A stretch of DNA of 64,000 nucleotides from Euphorbia lathyris (GCF_963576675.1 NC_088916.1:79811501-79875500), one strand, 5' to 3'. Counted from the first letter of the stretch, positions 11,231-22,667 are shown. Numbers and translations are program-made. The notes: generated by a model from the letters alone, not told the origin.

Positions 11231-11660
11231 AGTTACAAATCTCAAATTGAATTTTTTTTTTTTTTTGGGTAGTAGAACAAATTGAGGATACAATTATGAT
11301 GGAAAGATGCAATGCTTTTTAGGATAAATACAAGCTTTTGATAGGCCGTATAGTATAGATGGCAGACCATGGGATGGTACGGTACGCATGCATGGAAAGG
11401 GGGGCCCTAATCCCATCATCAATCATACACATTTTATGACGTCATAAATTATACTATACTATAATATTTGAACAATAATCCAATCCCATCCACTTTGTCA
11501 CATCATACATACATACATACTGTAGAAAATAGAAAAATTTTATTTCCTGACATCTGAATTTAATCTGGATTTTTTCCTTAAACTATTTTTGTTTTTATTT
11601 ACAAACTATGTTATTTTTATTTCTACATTTAATTTGTTAAAGAACTTATATAAAATTGAT
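11231..11660. other. no gene seen between R1 and the Mutator-like element
   Basis: AT-rich spacer with short simple tracts (poly-T near 11255, catacatacatac at about 11507). No coding frame or paired repeat is visible. Confidence 0.45.
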
Positions 11661-11784
11661 GTTTAAAATAGGGTGTTGTTAAACCCAGCCCTAAATTCCC
11701 ACCCCTAGCCTCGTGAAAGGACGAAAATGCCCTTTCATGGAATTTGAGAGGGGAATTTCTAATTTTTTTTGCCAATCCGACACG

Positions 11785-12015
11785 CGGGCGTGTGGATATC
11801 ACGCCTCACCGCGTGGTCGGACGTGATATACACACGCCTCACCGCGTGGTCGGACGTGATATACACACGCCTCACCGCGTGGTCGGACATGATAGCCCCA
11901 CGCTTCACCGCAAGGTCGGACGTGGGGCTATCACGTCCGACCACGCGGTGAGGCGTGTGTATATCACGTCCGACCATGCGGTGAGGCGTGATATCCACAC
12001 GCCCGCGTGTCGGAT
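11785..12015. repeat. seven 33-bp units forming a long near-perfect palindrome
   Basis: Seven consecutive 33-bp units, each with a gggcgt/acgcc-type hairpin word and a second ccaccg..cggtgg-type word. Units 1-4 run in one direction and units 5-7 are their inverted version, so 11772-12018 folds into one hairpin with arms of about 98 bp. One extra unit sits on the left arm and the loop is about 18 nt. The block is GC- and CpG-rich in AT-rich surroundings. The open frames in it are repeat translations, not genes. Confidence 0.92.
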
Positions 12016-12232
12016 TGGTAAAAAAAAAAGCTTTTTAACCCCGTAAATAGTTCGTGAAACCCGTAAATAGGCCGTGAAGCCCGTAACTACAGAATTGTAC
12101 GTAACAAATAAAAATAGAAAACTTAAAAATTAAAATAAACATTAATAAACATAAACATTTATAAACGTAAATGGTTAAATATAATATATACAACAAAAAG
12201 TGTTAAAATGTATGAATTTTTACAACAAAAAT

Positions 12233-14784
12233 TCAGCTCGCCCGACGCCACGCATCCATAAACTCATCCATCTCCCTCTTAATGCGTGGAACATCCTCGT
12301 CAGATCGGTGGGTAGCCGATAGTTGGGTGACACGCCACAACTAGCTAACCCACTGCAAAAAAAATAAAACTTAATAAATAAATAAATATTAACAATTAAA
12401 CACATATAAACTAATACTAAATAATAATATTAAATAATAATAAACTTACAAATTCGCTATTGGCGCGAGCATGCTGTACCGGTGCAGCCTGTGGTGCATG
12501 AAGGAGATGGGGATGCGAATGTCGCCTATACCAGTCCATATAATCAGGCTCACAGCCAACGGGTCGGCATCTCCTCCGATCAATGCCCCGAGCCGATGGA
12601 AATCTCCGCCACGTATCCTCAACTGTGACTAAGGAATGCGTGAGCTTATACGCGATAGATCTCCATGGTCGTACTGCTTTATCAGGTCTAATACGCTCAG
12701 CTGGGATATGCTGAATATATCCGACCTGTCGCAGCGCTCGATCGGGCATATACGGCTCGACGATGTCTCTACACCGTATCCAACCGGCGTAGGACACTCA
12801 AAGCCGATCATCATCGGCGACAGGATCATAAGGCAACCACGTCACCTGGAAAAAAGTAATACTCAATAAAAAAATAATAATATACTATAAATAATACTTA
12901 AATAAATTCTAAAATTTTATAAAATACCTCTGCCGCCGTCATACGATCCAGCTGCCCACGAAAGGTATCTAGTCGAGCGGTCGTCTTGCCTGGTACCCCG
13001 ACCTCCCATCTCAGTGCACGGACATGGTCAGCTGGGATCAAGTGAGCTCCTCTATGCGGCCGGAACACCGGAAAATACTCGTATATCCATGTCTGCAGTA
13101 GAGTCAAACATCCGCATATACCTGAACAGTCTCCCCTGCTCGCTATCCCCAGCTGCCGGTACAACATGGCTAGTGTAGCAGACCCACATGATAGTCCAGC
13201 TGCCCCGCTGACACCACTGTAAACCTCAGCAAGATGGGCCGGCCTAATCATATCTCCACTCTTGTCAACAAACAGAGTGGATCCAAGCATAAGCCACATC
13301 CACGTTGTGGCCCGAGTAGCGTCATTCCTACCCTCGGCGAGAAGCCCCTGTACAGCCCCAACAAATACACCTCCACCTGCCCATAAATGACTAGTCGGCA
13401 ACAGAAGCTCGGTCTGACTCACCCCAAACATCATCATGCACATGGCATGAAGCGAGTCAGTAGGGGGAGACTCGGACACCATCGGAGCGTCGATCGGGAT
13501 CCAAAGAATCTGCCACACATCATGCAACTGGATAGTCATCTCCCCGAACGGCATGTGGAAGGAGTTCGTATCAGGCTGCCACCGCTCCACGAACGCAGTC
13601 AACAGCGGAGTGTCGAGGTTCTTGAACATGGCATGTGGAAGGTGAGACAAACCAGTCCTCTCGATCATCTCCCTCAGCTGTAAAATGACACATATACAAT
13701 TTATACAATTACTGAATGTTTTTTATGTTTATAGTTAAAAATACAAATTACAATAAATGTTGACACACTATATTATGTTTACCTCGGGTGACGCATCAGA
13801 AAACCACTGACACAAATCTTTGCATGTTGCTGATCTATTATAGCATGTCAGAAACGACCGAATCTCCTCTCCCAACATCCGTGAGGCAACATGTCCTAAA
13901 AAACTAGGAATCACGGAACCATCAACGGGACCACCATCAACCGGTGCAGTAACTACCCAGCTCTCGTCCTCACTAGCTTTGGGACGTTTGCTTGTCCCTG
14001 AAAATTATAAAATTATATTAAAATTATAAATTATAAATTATACTAAATACTATAATTATACTAAAGTTATACTAAAATTATAAATTACTAAAGTTATAGT
14101 AAAATTAAAAATATACTAAAATTATAAATTACTAAAGTTATACTAAAATTATACTAAAGTTATAAATATACTAAAGTTATACTAAAATATACTAAAATAT
14201 ACTAAAATTATACTAAAATTATAAATATACTAAAATTATAAATATACTAAAATTATACTAAAATTATACTAAAGTTATAAATATACTAAAGTTATACTAA
14301 AATATACTAAAATTATAAGTTATACTAAAATTATAAAACATACTAAAATTATAAATATACTAAAATTACTAAAGTTATACTAAAGTTATAAATATAACTA
14401 AAATTATAAAAAAATACATGTATTCGCAAAACGACCTCCTACGCGCTGGGTCGGCTGTCTCCCCGGGGTCGGCTGTCTCCCCGGGGTCGGCTGCTCATCG
14501 CTCTCCTCAACCTCGCGATCATGTGCAACTGCAGACTGTCGCACTGCCCGGGCTGCCACATCCAGGTAGTCCTCAAAATCAATCGCCCCCTCTGATCCAT
14601 GAATATCGGGCTGATCCGCAATCGGCCCCCTCCTCACCTGCTCCGTCGCAGCCCCTCTCCGCCTACGACCAGATATATCTATACCACGTAATCTCGTATG
14701 CCGTGGTGTATTATCCTCGTCGTCCATATCTAGACGACGAGCAGATGACGGGATGGATTTTCCACCCCTAGTAGGCCGCTCCAT
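12233..14784 (-). pseudogene. plant mobile domain (MAIN-like) gene, five exons, two stop codons
   Basis: Exons 14784-14436, 13997-13783, 13677-12928, 12845-12450 and 12352-12233 (minus strand) all have GT-AG borders and compatible phases, giving 609 codons. Exon 3 carries the domain hallmark FGEMTIQLHDVWQIL, then a GAVQGLLAEGRND stretch and LMLGSTLFVDKSGD. Exon 4 has VTWLPYDP and GWIRCRDIVEPYMPDR. The family (MAIN/MAIL proteins and their transposon relatives, often labelled phosphatase 7 long form homologue) acts in nuclear silencing in Arabidopsis; the transposon-borne versions have unknown roles. In-frame TGA at 12800-12798 and TAG at 12343-12341 break this copy. The exon 1 start and the short exon 5 are least certain. 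Confidence 0.8.
13998..14435. repeat. AT-rich tandem array in intron 1 of the plant mobile domain gene
   Basis: Nearly the whole intron is irregular tandem copies of a word like 'tactaaaattata' with small variations. A similar but shorter tract lies upstream of the gene at about 14800-15020. It looks like slippage-driven expansion and carries no coding sequence. Confidence 0.8.
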
Positions 14785-15044
14785 CTACAAAAAAAAATTA
14801 CACTAAATTAATAAAATTGTAAATAATGTAAATTATACTAAATTTATAAAATTATGCTAAAATACTACTAAATTAATACAAATGATAATAATAAATTACA
14901 CTAAATTAATAAAATTATAATACATTATACTAAAATAAATAAATTACACTAAATTAATAAAATTATAATACATTGTACTAAAATAAATACTACTAAATAA
15001 ATACTAAAATTTTAAATAATATTTTTTTTATACAAAAACAGCGT

Positions 15045-15242
15045 GGGGCGTAAGGGAATCACGCCCGAACCACTGGGCGGGCGTATGAGCATCACGCCCT
15101 ATCAGTGGTCCGGGCGTATGAGTGTCACGCCCTACCACTGATTCGGGCATGTGGCTATCACGTCCGCACCACTGGTCGGACGTGATACTCATACGCCCGA
15201 ACCGCAGATCGGGCGTGATGTTCATACACCCGACTGCGATGC
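15045..15242. repeat. six exact 33-bp-period units at the right end of the Mutator-like element
   Basis: Units start at 15045, 15078, 15111, 15144, 15177 and 15210 with no indel between them. Each begins cgggcgt or a variant, has atcacgccc or a variant at positions 14-22, and then a ccactgg-like block. The sequence drifts between units while the pitch stays at exactly 33. The same template and pitch make up the left-end array of this element. Confidence 0.92.
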
Positions 15243-15536
15243 CGGCGATTTTTTTCAAAAATCCAACAGATTCAATTCGAGCTACAAATCAACGAAATAA
15301 AGCGGTAAATCTTACCATTTTATCTTTTCCTTTACGAATTCTGTCACCATCCATGATTCGGTTCAGTAATTTGTCCGGATTTGAGCAAAAATCGTATAGG
15401 GTTCTTGAGAGGTTTTGGGTTTTTTGAAATTTAGTGCAAAGGGTAGTATGGTCTATTCCAGGGGCTAGAAGTATAAATTTGGGGCTGGATTTAGTAACCC
15501 ACTTAAAATACGGATGTTAAAAAATAAGAACCCAGT

Positions 15537-16047
15537 TTATGGCAGCCCCGAGGAGTGATTTTGTCAAATGCAATGTTGATGGAGCGATTTTTGTAATCGA
15601 GGGGATGTGTGTTTTGGGAGCAGTGGTTCAAAATGACGCCGGACATTTTTTGTGTTGTAGTAGTAGCTTGATTTTGGGGATAAAGGAGCCATGGGTCATT
15701 GAGGCATTAGCAATGAGGCCGAATTTGTTGTGATGGCCGGTCTGGGTTATCAACACGTTGAATTTGAAATGGATACTAAGACGGTGGCTGATAAAATTAA
15801 TTCCAAAGGTATTGATTTGTCTTAGTACGAGTCATTAATTCATGACTGTAAATCTATTCTTCATTGTTTTCCAGACTTTAGTATTTCATTTATTCCTTGT
15901 CTAGCGAGCGGTGCAGCCCATCTTATGGCTAGGCACACACGTTTCAGTGCTAGTGATTTTGTTTCAACAGTAATGCCAGTTTGGCTTTATGATGTAATTT
16001 TTAAGGATGTGAATTCTTCAGTTTAATAATACTTTTGATTCCAAAAA
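15537..16047 (+). mobile_element. 5'-truncated LINE, RNase H end only
   Basis: The 3' end of a LINE with its A tail (ccaaaaaaa). The frame starting VKCNVDGAIF, then EALAM, VEFEMDTKTVADKI and, near the end, AAHLMARHTRF and MPVWLYDVI, is an RNase H domain with several stops (TGA at 15731, TAG at about 15822). A perfect 11-bp target duplication, aagaacccagt, flanks it at 15526-15536 and 16048-16058. It inserted just beside the Mutator-like element. Confidence 0.85.
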
Positions 16048-16058
16048 AAGAACCCAGT

Positions 16059-16623
16059 AATTGTATTACCAGATTGAATGTTAGATATCAATATTTGGTA
16101 ACATAACAGTTATGTTGAGGAAGTCAATTTTACATCTATATATAAAATCCACATTATCTTGCACTCTCACCTCAATATTCCGAAGATAGGGGAGCAAGAA
16201 CTATCCATAATAGGGGTGATTTTGGCGATCGGAGGGTCAAGGCATATCCAAGCCCCTTTTATCTACGTATCTAAGTACAACCTTAATATCTCATATCGGT
16301 GTTAGATATTAGAACACTTGTTGTAGATATACTTCTAACGTAGTTAATGGTAAATTTTTGTTCTTAACGTTTTCAACCTAGAACAAATTTAAGTCTAAAT
16401 AACCGTATAAGAAGCAATTCTATTTCTTATCTTGTCTATGCTGACATGGAGGTACAGAGGCATGGAGTGACGATGCACTCTCGATCTCCAGGAGCCACTC
16501 CTTTAAAGTGTGATCATGCCCTCTCGACCTTCAGGAGTGGCTCCAAAACAATTAAAACCGATTTCGACATTGTCTTGGTCCAAAATTATTCTACATTGAA
16601 AACATGAAGATAAAATTTTACTA
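16059..16623. other. no gene seen
   Basis: A short duplicated sentence around 'cactctcgatctccaggagccactcc' and 'ccctctcgaccttcaggagtggctcc' (16476-16544) forms an imperfect inverted pair. Otherwise there is no coding frame or clear element. Confidence 0.4.
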
Positions 16624-16632
16624 TTTTTTTTA

Positions 16633-17497
16633 GGGTAAATTCCAAAAAAACCCCCTGTGGTTTGATGTTGTTCCAGAAAAACCCTTGTGGTTTGTTTTTA
16701 CAAAAAAAAGGACCATGGTTTCACCGTTATCCGAAAAATGGAAAATGACTTAACACCGTTAAAAGTGATGACGTGGCAAGGGGTAGAGTTGGAAAAATAT
16801 TTTTTTATTATTTTTTTTTAATTTTTCTTTTTCTTTTTCTTTCTTCTCTTCTTTTTTTTTCTTCTTCTTACTCTTTCTGGAAAATTCCAGAAATTCTGGA
16901 AATTTCTAGAATTCTGGAATTTTTCCAGAATTCTGGACGTCTGAAATCCAGACGTTCTTAAGAACGTCTGGGTTTCAGACGTTGAACGTCTGGATTTCAG
17001 ACGTTGAACGTCTGGATTTCAGACGTTCAATGTCTGAAATCCAGATGTTGAACGTCTGAAAACCAGACGTTAACGTCTGGGTTTCAGACATTGAACGCCT
17101 GAAATCCAGACGTTCAACGTCTGAATTTCAGACGTAACGTCTGGATTTCAGAAATTTAAAAAAAAAATAGAAGAAGAAGAGGAGAGGAGGAAGAAGAAGG
17201 GAAGAGAGAGAGAGGAAGAAGAAGAAAAAGAAGAAAAAGAAGAAGAAGAGGAAGAAGAAGAAGAGGAGGAGGAGAGGAAGAAGGAGAAGAAGAAAAAGAA
17301 AAAAGAAAAATTAAAAAAAATAAAAATAAATAATTTTCCAACTCTACCCCTTGCCACGTCAGCACTTTTAACGGTGTTAAGTCATTTTCCGTTTTTCGGG
17401 TAACGGTGAAACCACGGTCCTTTTTTTTGTAAAAACAAACCACAAGGGTTTTTTTGGAACAACATCAAACCACATGGGTTTTTTTTGGAATTTACCC
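16633..17497. mobile_element. inverted-repeat element, family D, with internal hairpin array
   Basis: Arms of about 150 bp start gggtaaattccaaaaaaacc and return inverted at the right end. They include aaccccctgtggtttg, ttaacaccgttaaaa and gacgtggcaaggggtagagt words. The target duplication tttttttta (16624-16632 and 17498-17506) is exact but low in complexity. The interior holds a 22-bp hairpin array (16936-17151) and a GAA/GGA-rich tract (about 17168-17300). Open frames rich in F, S and L are translations of these tracts. Mutator-type by target length. Confidence 0.82.
16936..17151. repeat. array of about nine 22-bp self-complementary units
   Basis: Each unit is AACGTCTG, a 5-6 base spacer, then CAGACGTT and one linker base, so every unit can fold on itself. 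Most units are exactly 22 bp, with a few of 20-21. Occasional point changes (aatgtctg, aacgcctg) are often not compensated in the partner arm. Confidence 0.9.
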
Positions 17498-17506
17498 TTT
17501 TTTTTA

Positions 17507-18133
17507 CCTTAACACTTAATCTAAAATGTCAAGGACAAATTTATTATTCTAGGAAAAAATCCTAGATAAAAGATGCTTATACTTATTTTTCAAGGAAAAA
17601 AAACTTATAATTTTAAAGTCACTCGTCTTTTTCATTTTCACTAATTATAATCGCACACATTGAATCTACGAAAAATGTATGATTTACCATAAACATGGAA
17701 TCCACTAAAAATGTATAATTCATTGTACGAAATCATATTCTTTACGGTTTGAATTGGAGTCATATAGCTTTACGCTACCCACATTTACGTAAAGATTAAG
17801 AAGTTAGGACATGTTTCATTTAACGAGTTGTATATATTCTTCTCAATTCTAATCAAACACTACTACTAAACGGAAATTACAAACAGAAAAACCAAACGAA
17901 TCGAAAACACAAAGATGCTTTTTTCCCCAATTTTCATATACATTAGATTAGACACTTTAACCTCATAAATATCAATCATTCCCAAGATTAGATTACATTA
18001 ATCTCAATTAACACAAACTAAAATAATCTAGAAATGGTATAAACATCTATAAAAACAACTTCAACATCTTAACAATCTAACGGCTAAGATTCCACCTAGA
18101 TTCTCCTCTGTTCTCTGAAACAGACATCTCATC
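17507..18133 (-). other. 3' flank of the NAC gene
   Basis: AT-rich sequence containing the 3' UTR of the NAC gene, whose stop codon is at 18136-18134 on the minus strand. I see no canonical AATAAA in a convincing place, so the transcript end is not fixed. No other gene is visible. Confidence 0.45.
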
Positions 18134-21100
18134 TCATGGACAGTAATAAATGTCTGAATCATCAGCACCTGAGATTCCTGTAACTCCATTACAATCCATA
18201 AAATTACACAACATGTTTGGATAAATCTGATGATGATTCTTATCCACCCAGTTCATCAAATTAGAATCTAGACTGTTCTCTGGTTTAATTTGAAGAAGAA
18301 CAGATGAAGAACAAGATCGAGATGATGATTGTTCTTCCTTGAAGTTGCGATTTTGATTTGAAATTAGGGATTTTAACAGCATTAATTGAGATGGGTTGCT
18401 GTTTAATTCTTGTTTTGTTGCTTCATTGATCTCCATGGAATTTGGGGGAAAATAGGGGAAAATTAGGGTTTTTAAATCATTGTTTTGATGAGGATTCATG
18501 GTGAAATTATGATGATTCTCTGTGGAGATTTCTAGTAATGAAGGTAAGGAAGAAGATGAAGTACATTGAGATTCAAAGAAGTAATTTTGCCCTTCAAATA
18601 GTGTAGTTTTCTTTTCCCCATTTTTGTGGAATATCCTGCAAATCACCCATTCTTCCTGCAAGGAAACAAATTTAGAAGTTACGGGTTTCTGATATGATAA
18701 CACGATTTACGAAAATTGACCCGGTAAAGGGGTGTGGAGATGCAATTTGCACTCACATTAGATGAAGAATGAGATATTCGACCCTTTTTTCGGCTTAATA
18801 TATGAGTAAGTCTCGAAACGAACTAATTTAGAAGTTAGGGTTTCTTTCTGATACGATAACATGGTTTACAGTGATTACTCGTTTGACACGACTTGTTTTA
18901 CACATTTACATCATAAGGGTGATAAAGGGATGCGGATGTAATTTGCACTCCCGTTAGATGAAAAATGAGATATTTAACCCCTTTAAAAAAAACTGAACTG
19001 ATCCAAACCGAATTGAAATCCCTTTCAAAATAAAAACTAAATCAAACCAAATAAGCGCAATAATTGAATATTACCAATCTGGATTTTATAGGGTCAGTTC
19101 GGTTACTAACCAGACACCAACCAAAATTTATTATAGGCACGATACTTATTTGACCCTTTAAACTATAATTTCAAAGTCAATTAGGATTTTAAACTATTAA
19201 AATCATTAATTAAGTCTCTGAATTAAGTAAAAATTATCAATTGAGTATTTATTTTATTCTAAAATCAGAAACTGTGACTATTTGACATGGACTATAATGG
19301 TCTCTGTGTTGGGTAAAATGAGTTTAAGAAAGAGGGTCTAAAACTGTTCCACCAAATAATTTTCAATAAGGACTCAATTGATGGTTTTTACTTAGGATGA
19401 GGACTTAATTGATGATTTTTACTTAATTTAGGGACTTAATTAATGATTTTGATAGTTTAAGGTATTAATTGATTTTAAAACTTTAATTTAGAGAGACAAA
19501 TAGATATTACGCTATTTATCATAATAAGGTAAAAAATAAAATAAAAATCCATAATAAATATGAAACCAAAAAATAAAAAATAGTAGTATACATATATAAA
19601 ATATAGTTTTATATTATATACATAATTCAGTTTTCGGTTACATTGATAACCGAACCAATTACTAAAATATCTCATTTTCAAAATCGAACCGAATCAAATT
19701 ACATTTTCGATTCAGTTTCGCTTCGAGTATCAAAAATTAAGCATATCACACTAAACAAGTTCATAACACTAATAAAACGTTCTTAAAATTTAGGGTTAAG
19801 GTGCAAAAATACCCCTAACGTTTTGGGTCAGGAGCAATTTTACCCCTAACGTCTAAAATGGTGCAATTTTACCCCCAACGTTTGTAGCCAAGAGCAATTT
19901 TACCCCTAACGTTGATAAATTGGGTCAATTTCAGAAATAATTCATCAAACTGTCTTCTCGGTCATGAATTTATCATCTACACTACACATGTGCATCATTT
20001 TATCAACAACAAATCATAAACATATGTTGGGATGTGAAAAAAATAAAAAAAAAAAATATATATATATAATGTCTTTTCTACGAATTAGACAAAAAAAATT
20101 CAAAAAATTCACCGAATTTATAAATATTAATCTCCAATTCTATTATTAAATTATAAAAAACATGAAATCCTTTTTTTTAGAATGAATTGATATGCAATTG
20201 GTGCAAAATAATGAACAAAAATATATGTGTTTTATAATATTGTCTGAAATTGACCCAAATTACCAACGTTAGGGGTAAAATTGCTCTTAGCTACAAACGT
20301 TATGAGCAAAATTGCACCATTTTAGACGTTAGGAGTAAAATTGCTCCTGACCCAAAACGTTAGGGGTATTTTTGCACTTTAACCCTAAAATTTAAGGTCA
20401 ATCGTTTTTTTAACCAAATTAGACACGTAATAATAAAAAAATATGAACAACCCAATAAAAATAATATCATTTCGGTACGACCTACCAAAAAAAGTTTTAA
20501 ACTTTCGCACTTATCGGTTCAAGATTGACTCGTATATAATTACGTGACATATATAAACACATAATACAATTATGACATGAGAATCTGGTTCGGACCGACA
20601 TTATTAGAAGCAATTCCCAGCAATAATGGACATTTTATAGGTGAGCAATAAATGTTAAATAAAATCAATCACATCAAGTTAATAATGAAATAGTGTGAAA
20701 AATAGTGTAGCTAGCTAGCGTGTAAACTTGTAAACACACTAGAAGTCAACCCACTAAAAGACAAAACATATAAACCCAAACCGAAATACCCGAAATACTC
20801 AAACGTCTAAAACCGAACAGAACCGGAAAAAATCGAAATGAACCCAAATATCGAAATGTACTTAAACGTGTAAAAACACTTACCTTACACGAGTGGCGAT
20901 ACGAGAAATCCCCGTCGAGACGATACTCGTGCATGACCCATTTGGTCTTTTCGCCTCTCGGAGCTCTACCTTTGTAGAAAACAAGTGTTTTTTTCATGCC
21001 AAGTAAACCACCACTTGATGCACTGTAAACTTCTCTATCTTTCCCTGTTGCTTTCCAGTAACCGGCGCCGGTAGCTCTGTTCGTTCGTAGTCCGGTTGGG

Positions 21101-22240
21101 TATTTCCGATCTCTCAAGCTGAAGAAGTACCACTCTCTTTCCCCCATCTTCGCCACATCTGGTTTTTTCACATAGTTTCACTTGCTTTTAACTTAATCAC
21201 AATGATAAGATATGTACATTTTCAAGAAAAGTTTTTCACTTTTTTGAATTTTGGGCAAAATGGTCCGGAACCTACGGGTTTTGGACCACTTAGATAGCGA
21301 CATGTTAATAGTTGTGATGACGTGTGACAATCGGAATGGTCCGAGACTAGTTTGGTTCCGACCACTTTTAGAAAATTTTCTTAGGCACATTAGTATATTG
21401 AAAAAAGTAAAGAAATTAGGGGAAACGATTTAATTTCGCGTAGAAATTTTAGTTCAATTTTGTATTTTCCGAAGTTAATACGAACAAAAATTAGCGACGA
21501 AAATAGTAAAATTAAAAATGGAAGTACCTTGATAATTTTAAAAGCGAAATTGACTCGTATCCGTACTATCATCATATATTGAATTTTCATTAATAAAATT
21601 TAAAAGTGATAAAACTCGGAACGTTTTAATACTATGTCAATAAATCATTAAACCCGAGAATAATTTTTAAAATGAGTAAATTCAAAGGCGGAGAGAGGAG
21701 GTGCCCTCATCGTGTCAGAATCCACCTTAAAAAAGTGGTTTCAAACCGCTTTTTTACTTAAAAAAGTCTCGGGTCATGATCCATATTGCATAAAAACAAA
21801 AATAGAGTCTGAAACGAAAACGGACACAGAAAAATATTATGTTAAAAAAATATAGCTAGGAAATTGTAATGAAAACAGAAAAGAAACCCGAATGGAAATA
21901 AAACATGAAACCGCTAACGAAGAATTGTTTCCGTGCAACATAGCTTCTGATCCTCGGTCCAACATAAATGAACTGAACTTGCTTATACGGAAATTAAGTA
22001 AAAAAGAACCGAGCCTAAGATTGAGATGGAGTTCATACCAGGAAGGTCCCAAGGCTCGCATCTGTTAAGATCAACTTCAGCAATTTCAACACCACAGAAA
22101 CTTCCATTGAAGACCTTAGAAGCAAGATAGAATGTGATAAGTTCTTCATCTGTTGGGTGAAAACGAAAACCAGGAGGGAGACCTTGTTCATTCTTGTCTT
22201 CCCCAATGAGCTCGCAGAGAAGCTCTTCCATGGCTAACAT
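18134..22240 (-). CDS. CUC3: NAC-domain transcription factor, CUP-SHAPED COTYLEDON3-like
   Basis: Exons on the minus strand: 22240-22039, 21158-20884 and 18655-18134, with GT-AG introns in phases 1 and 0, giving 332 residues. The N-terminus [20 protein letters not shown] precedes a complete NAC domain: [16 protein letters not shown] (A), [13 protein letters not shown] (B), [18 protein letters not shown] (C), [18 protein letters not shown] (D) and [13 protein letters not shown] (E). NAC proteins bind CGT[GA]-core sites as dimers in the nucleus. The start, the FYLASK variant and the length fit CUC3, which sets organ boundaries and axillary meristems. The S/N-rich C-terminal region (exon 3) is the likely activation region. 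A start at the second ATG (22231) is possible. NAC assignment is firm; the CUC3 orthologue call is inference from the N-terminus and length. Confidence 0.9.
19137..19512. mobile_element. inverted-repeat miniature element in NAC intron 2
   Basis: A left arm containing taaactattaaaatcattaa recurs inverted on the right (taattaatgattttgatagt). The arms are more than 100 bp, with words such as 'attaagtccctaaattaag'. The borders are approximate because no target duplication could be fixed. Non-coding. Confidence 0.6.
19793..20385. mobile_element. inverted-repeat miniature element, family C copy 1, in NAC intron 2
   Basis: A 593-bp fold-back element with arms of about 130 bp made of repeated 'cccctaacgt' and 'gcaattttacccc' words. 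It starts gggttaaggtgcaaaaatac. The target duplication taaaattta is exact at 19784-19792 and 20386-20394. A second copy lies at 60418-60961. A transcript of the NAC gene would contain this hairpin until intron 2 is removed. Confidence 0.9.
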
Positions 22241-22294
22241 TTGAAATAGAGCTTGATTGAAAGTATGTGAAAGTGTGTGAAATTATGTGAAAGT

Positions 22295-22340
22295 GTGTGA
22301 AATTGGGAGAAAATGAAATGAATTTTATAGGGAATTTGGA
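22295..22340 (-). promoter_or_regulatory. core promoter of the NAC gene
   Basis: A TATAAAATT box on the minus strand (22329-22321) lies 81 bp upstream of the ATG at 22240. Transcription would start near 22295. The short leader contains several 'tttcacacac' words. No mapped start is available. Confidence 0.5.
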
Positions 22341-22449
22341 GCACTGAAATCGAAGGGTGAGTGAGAGAGAGAGGAGATTTAGGGGATAGATTTGGGGTTC
22401 ATAAATGAAGAGAGAAGGGTATAGGGACCTACAAAAGAAAGGAATGCAC

Positions 22450-22451
<2 letters not shown>

Positions 22452-22482
<31 letters not shown>
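22452..22482. repeat. GA microsatellite in the NAC promoter
   Basis: An uninterrupted GA run of about 31 bp, some 210 bp upstream of the NAC start codon. Plant BASIC PENTACYSTEINE proteins bind GA repeats in developmental gene promoters, so it could be a regulatory site. It could equally be a neutral microsatellite. Confidence 0.7.
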
Positions 22483-22486
<4 letters not shown>

Positions 22487-22667
22487 CTAATCAAGAAATA
22501 GTTTTTGGTTCTTTTTCATTTGTGTAATAGTGACCAACCATGTTATAAAGTTTGCATTTTTTTAATGCCAAAAAGTTTTTGATTTTTAAATGTCTACTTG
22601 ATTTAGGTGTTTTTAGTAGCTAGTAGCAAGGTTGAGTACGGTTTGGTACAGTTCGGGGATTTGAAAG

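Larger units (their letters stand above)
11671..15500 (-). mobile_element. Mutator-like element carrying a plant mobile domain gene
   Basis: Terminal inverted repeats of about 40 bp. The left end reads gggtgttgttaaacccagcc. The reverse complement of the right end reads gggttactaaatccagcccc. The flanks gtttaaaata (11661-11670) and acttaaaata (15501-15510) match at 8 of 10 positions. Inside are a five-exon plant mobile domain gene on the minus strand and, near each end, an array of 33-bp units (11785-12015 and 15045-15242). I see no Mutator transposase, so it would move in trans or is dead. Miniature elements with similar ends lie at 58227 and 61265. Confidence 0.85.

Noticed and set aside
11744..12046. 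Open frames on both strands rich in RDIHTPHRVVG-like repeats
   Set aside because: They are translations of the 33-bp array in every frame; the multiple of three keeps frames open. No start context or domain.
17148..17443. Serine/phenylalanine-rich open frames on the minus strand
   Set aside because: They are read-through of the GAA/GGA microsatellite in the family D element.
18134..22240. miR164 target site in the NAC gene
   Set aside because: CUC1 and CUC2 carry one; I looked for its conserved complement in exon 3 and saw none, which fits a CUC3-type gene.
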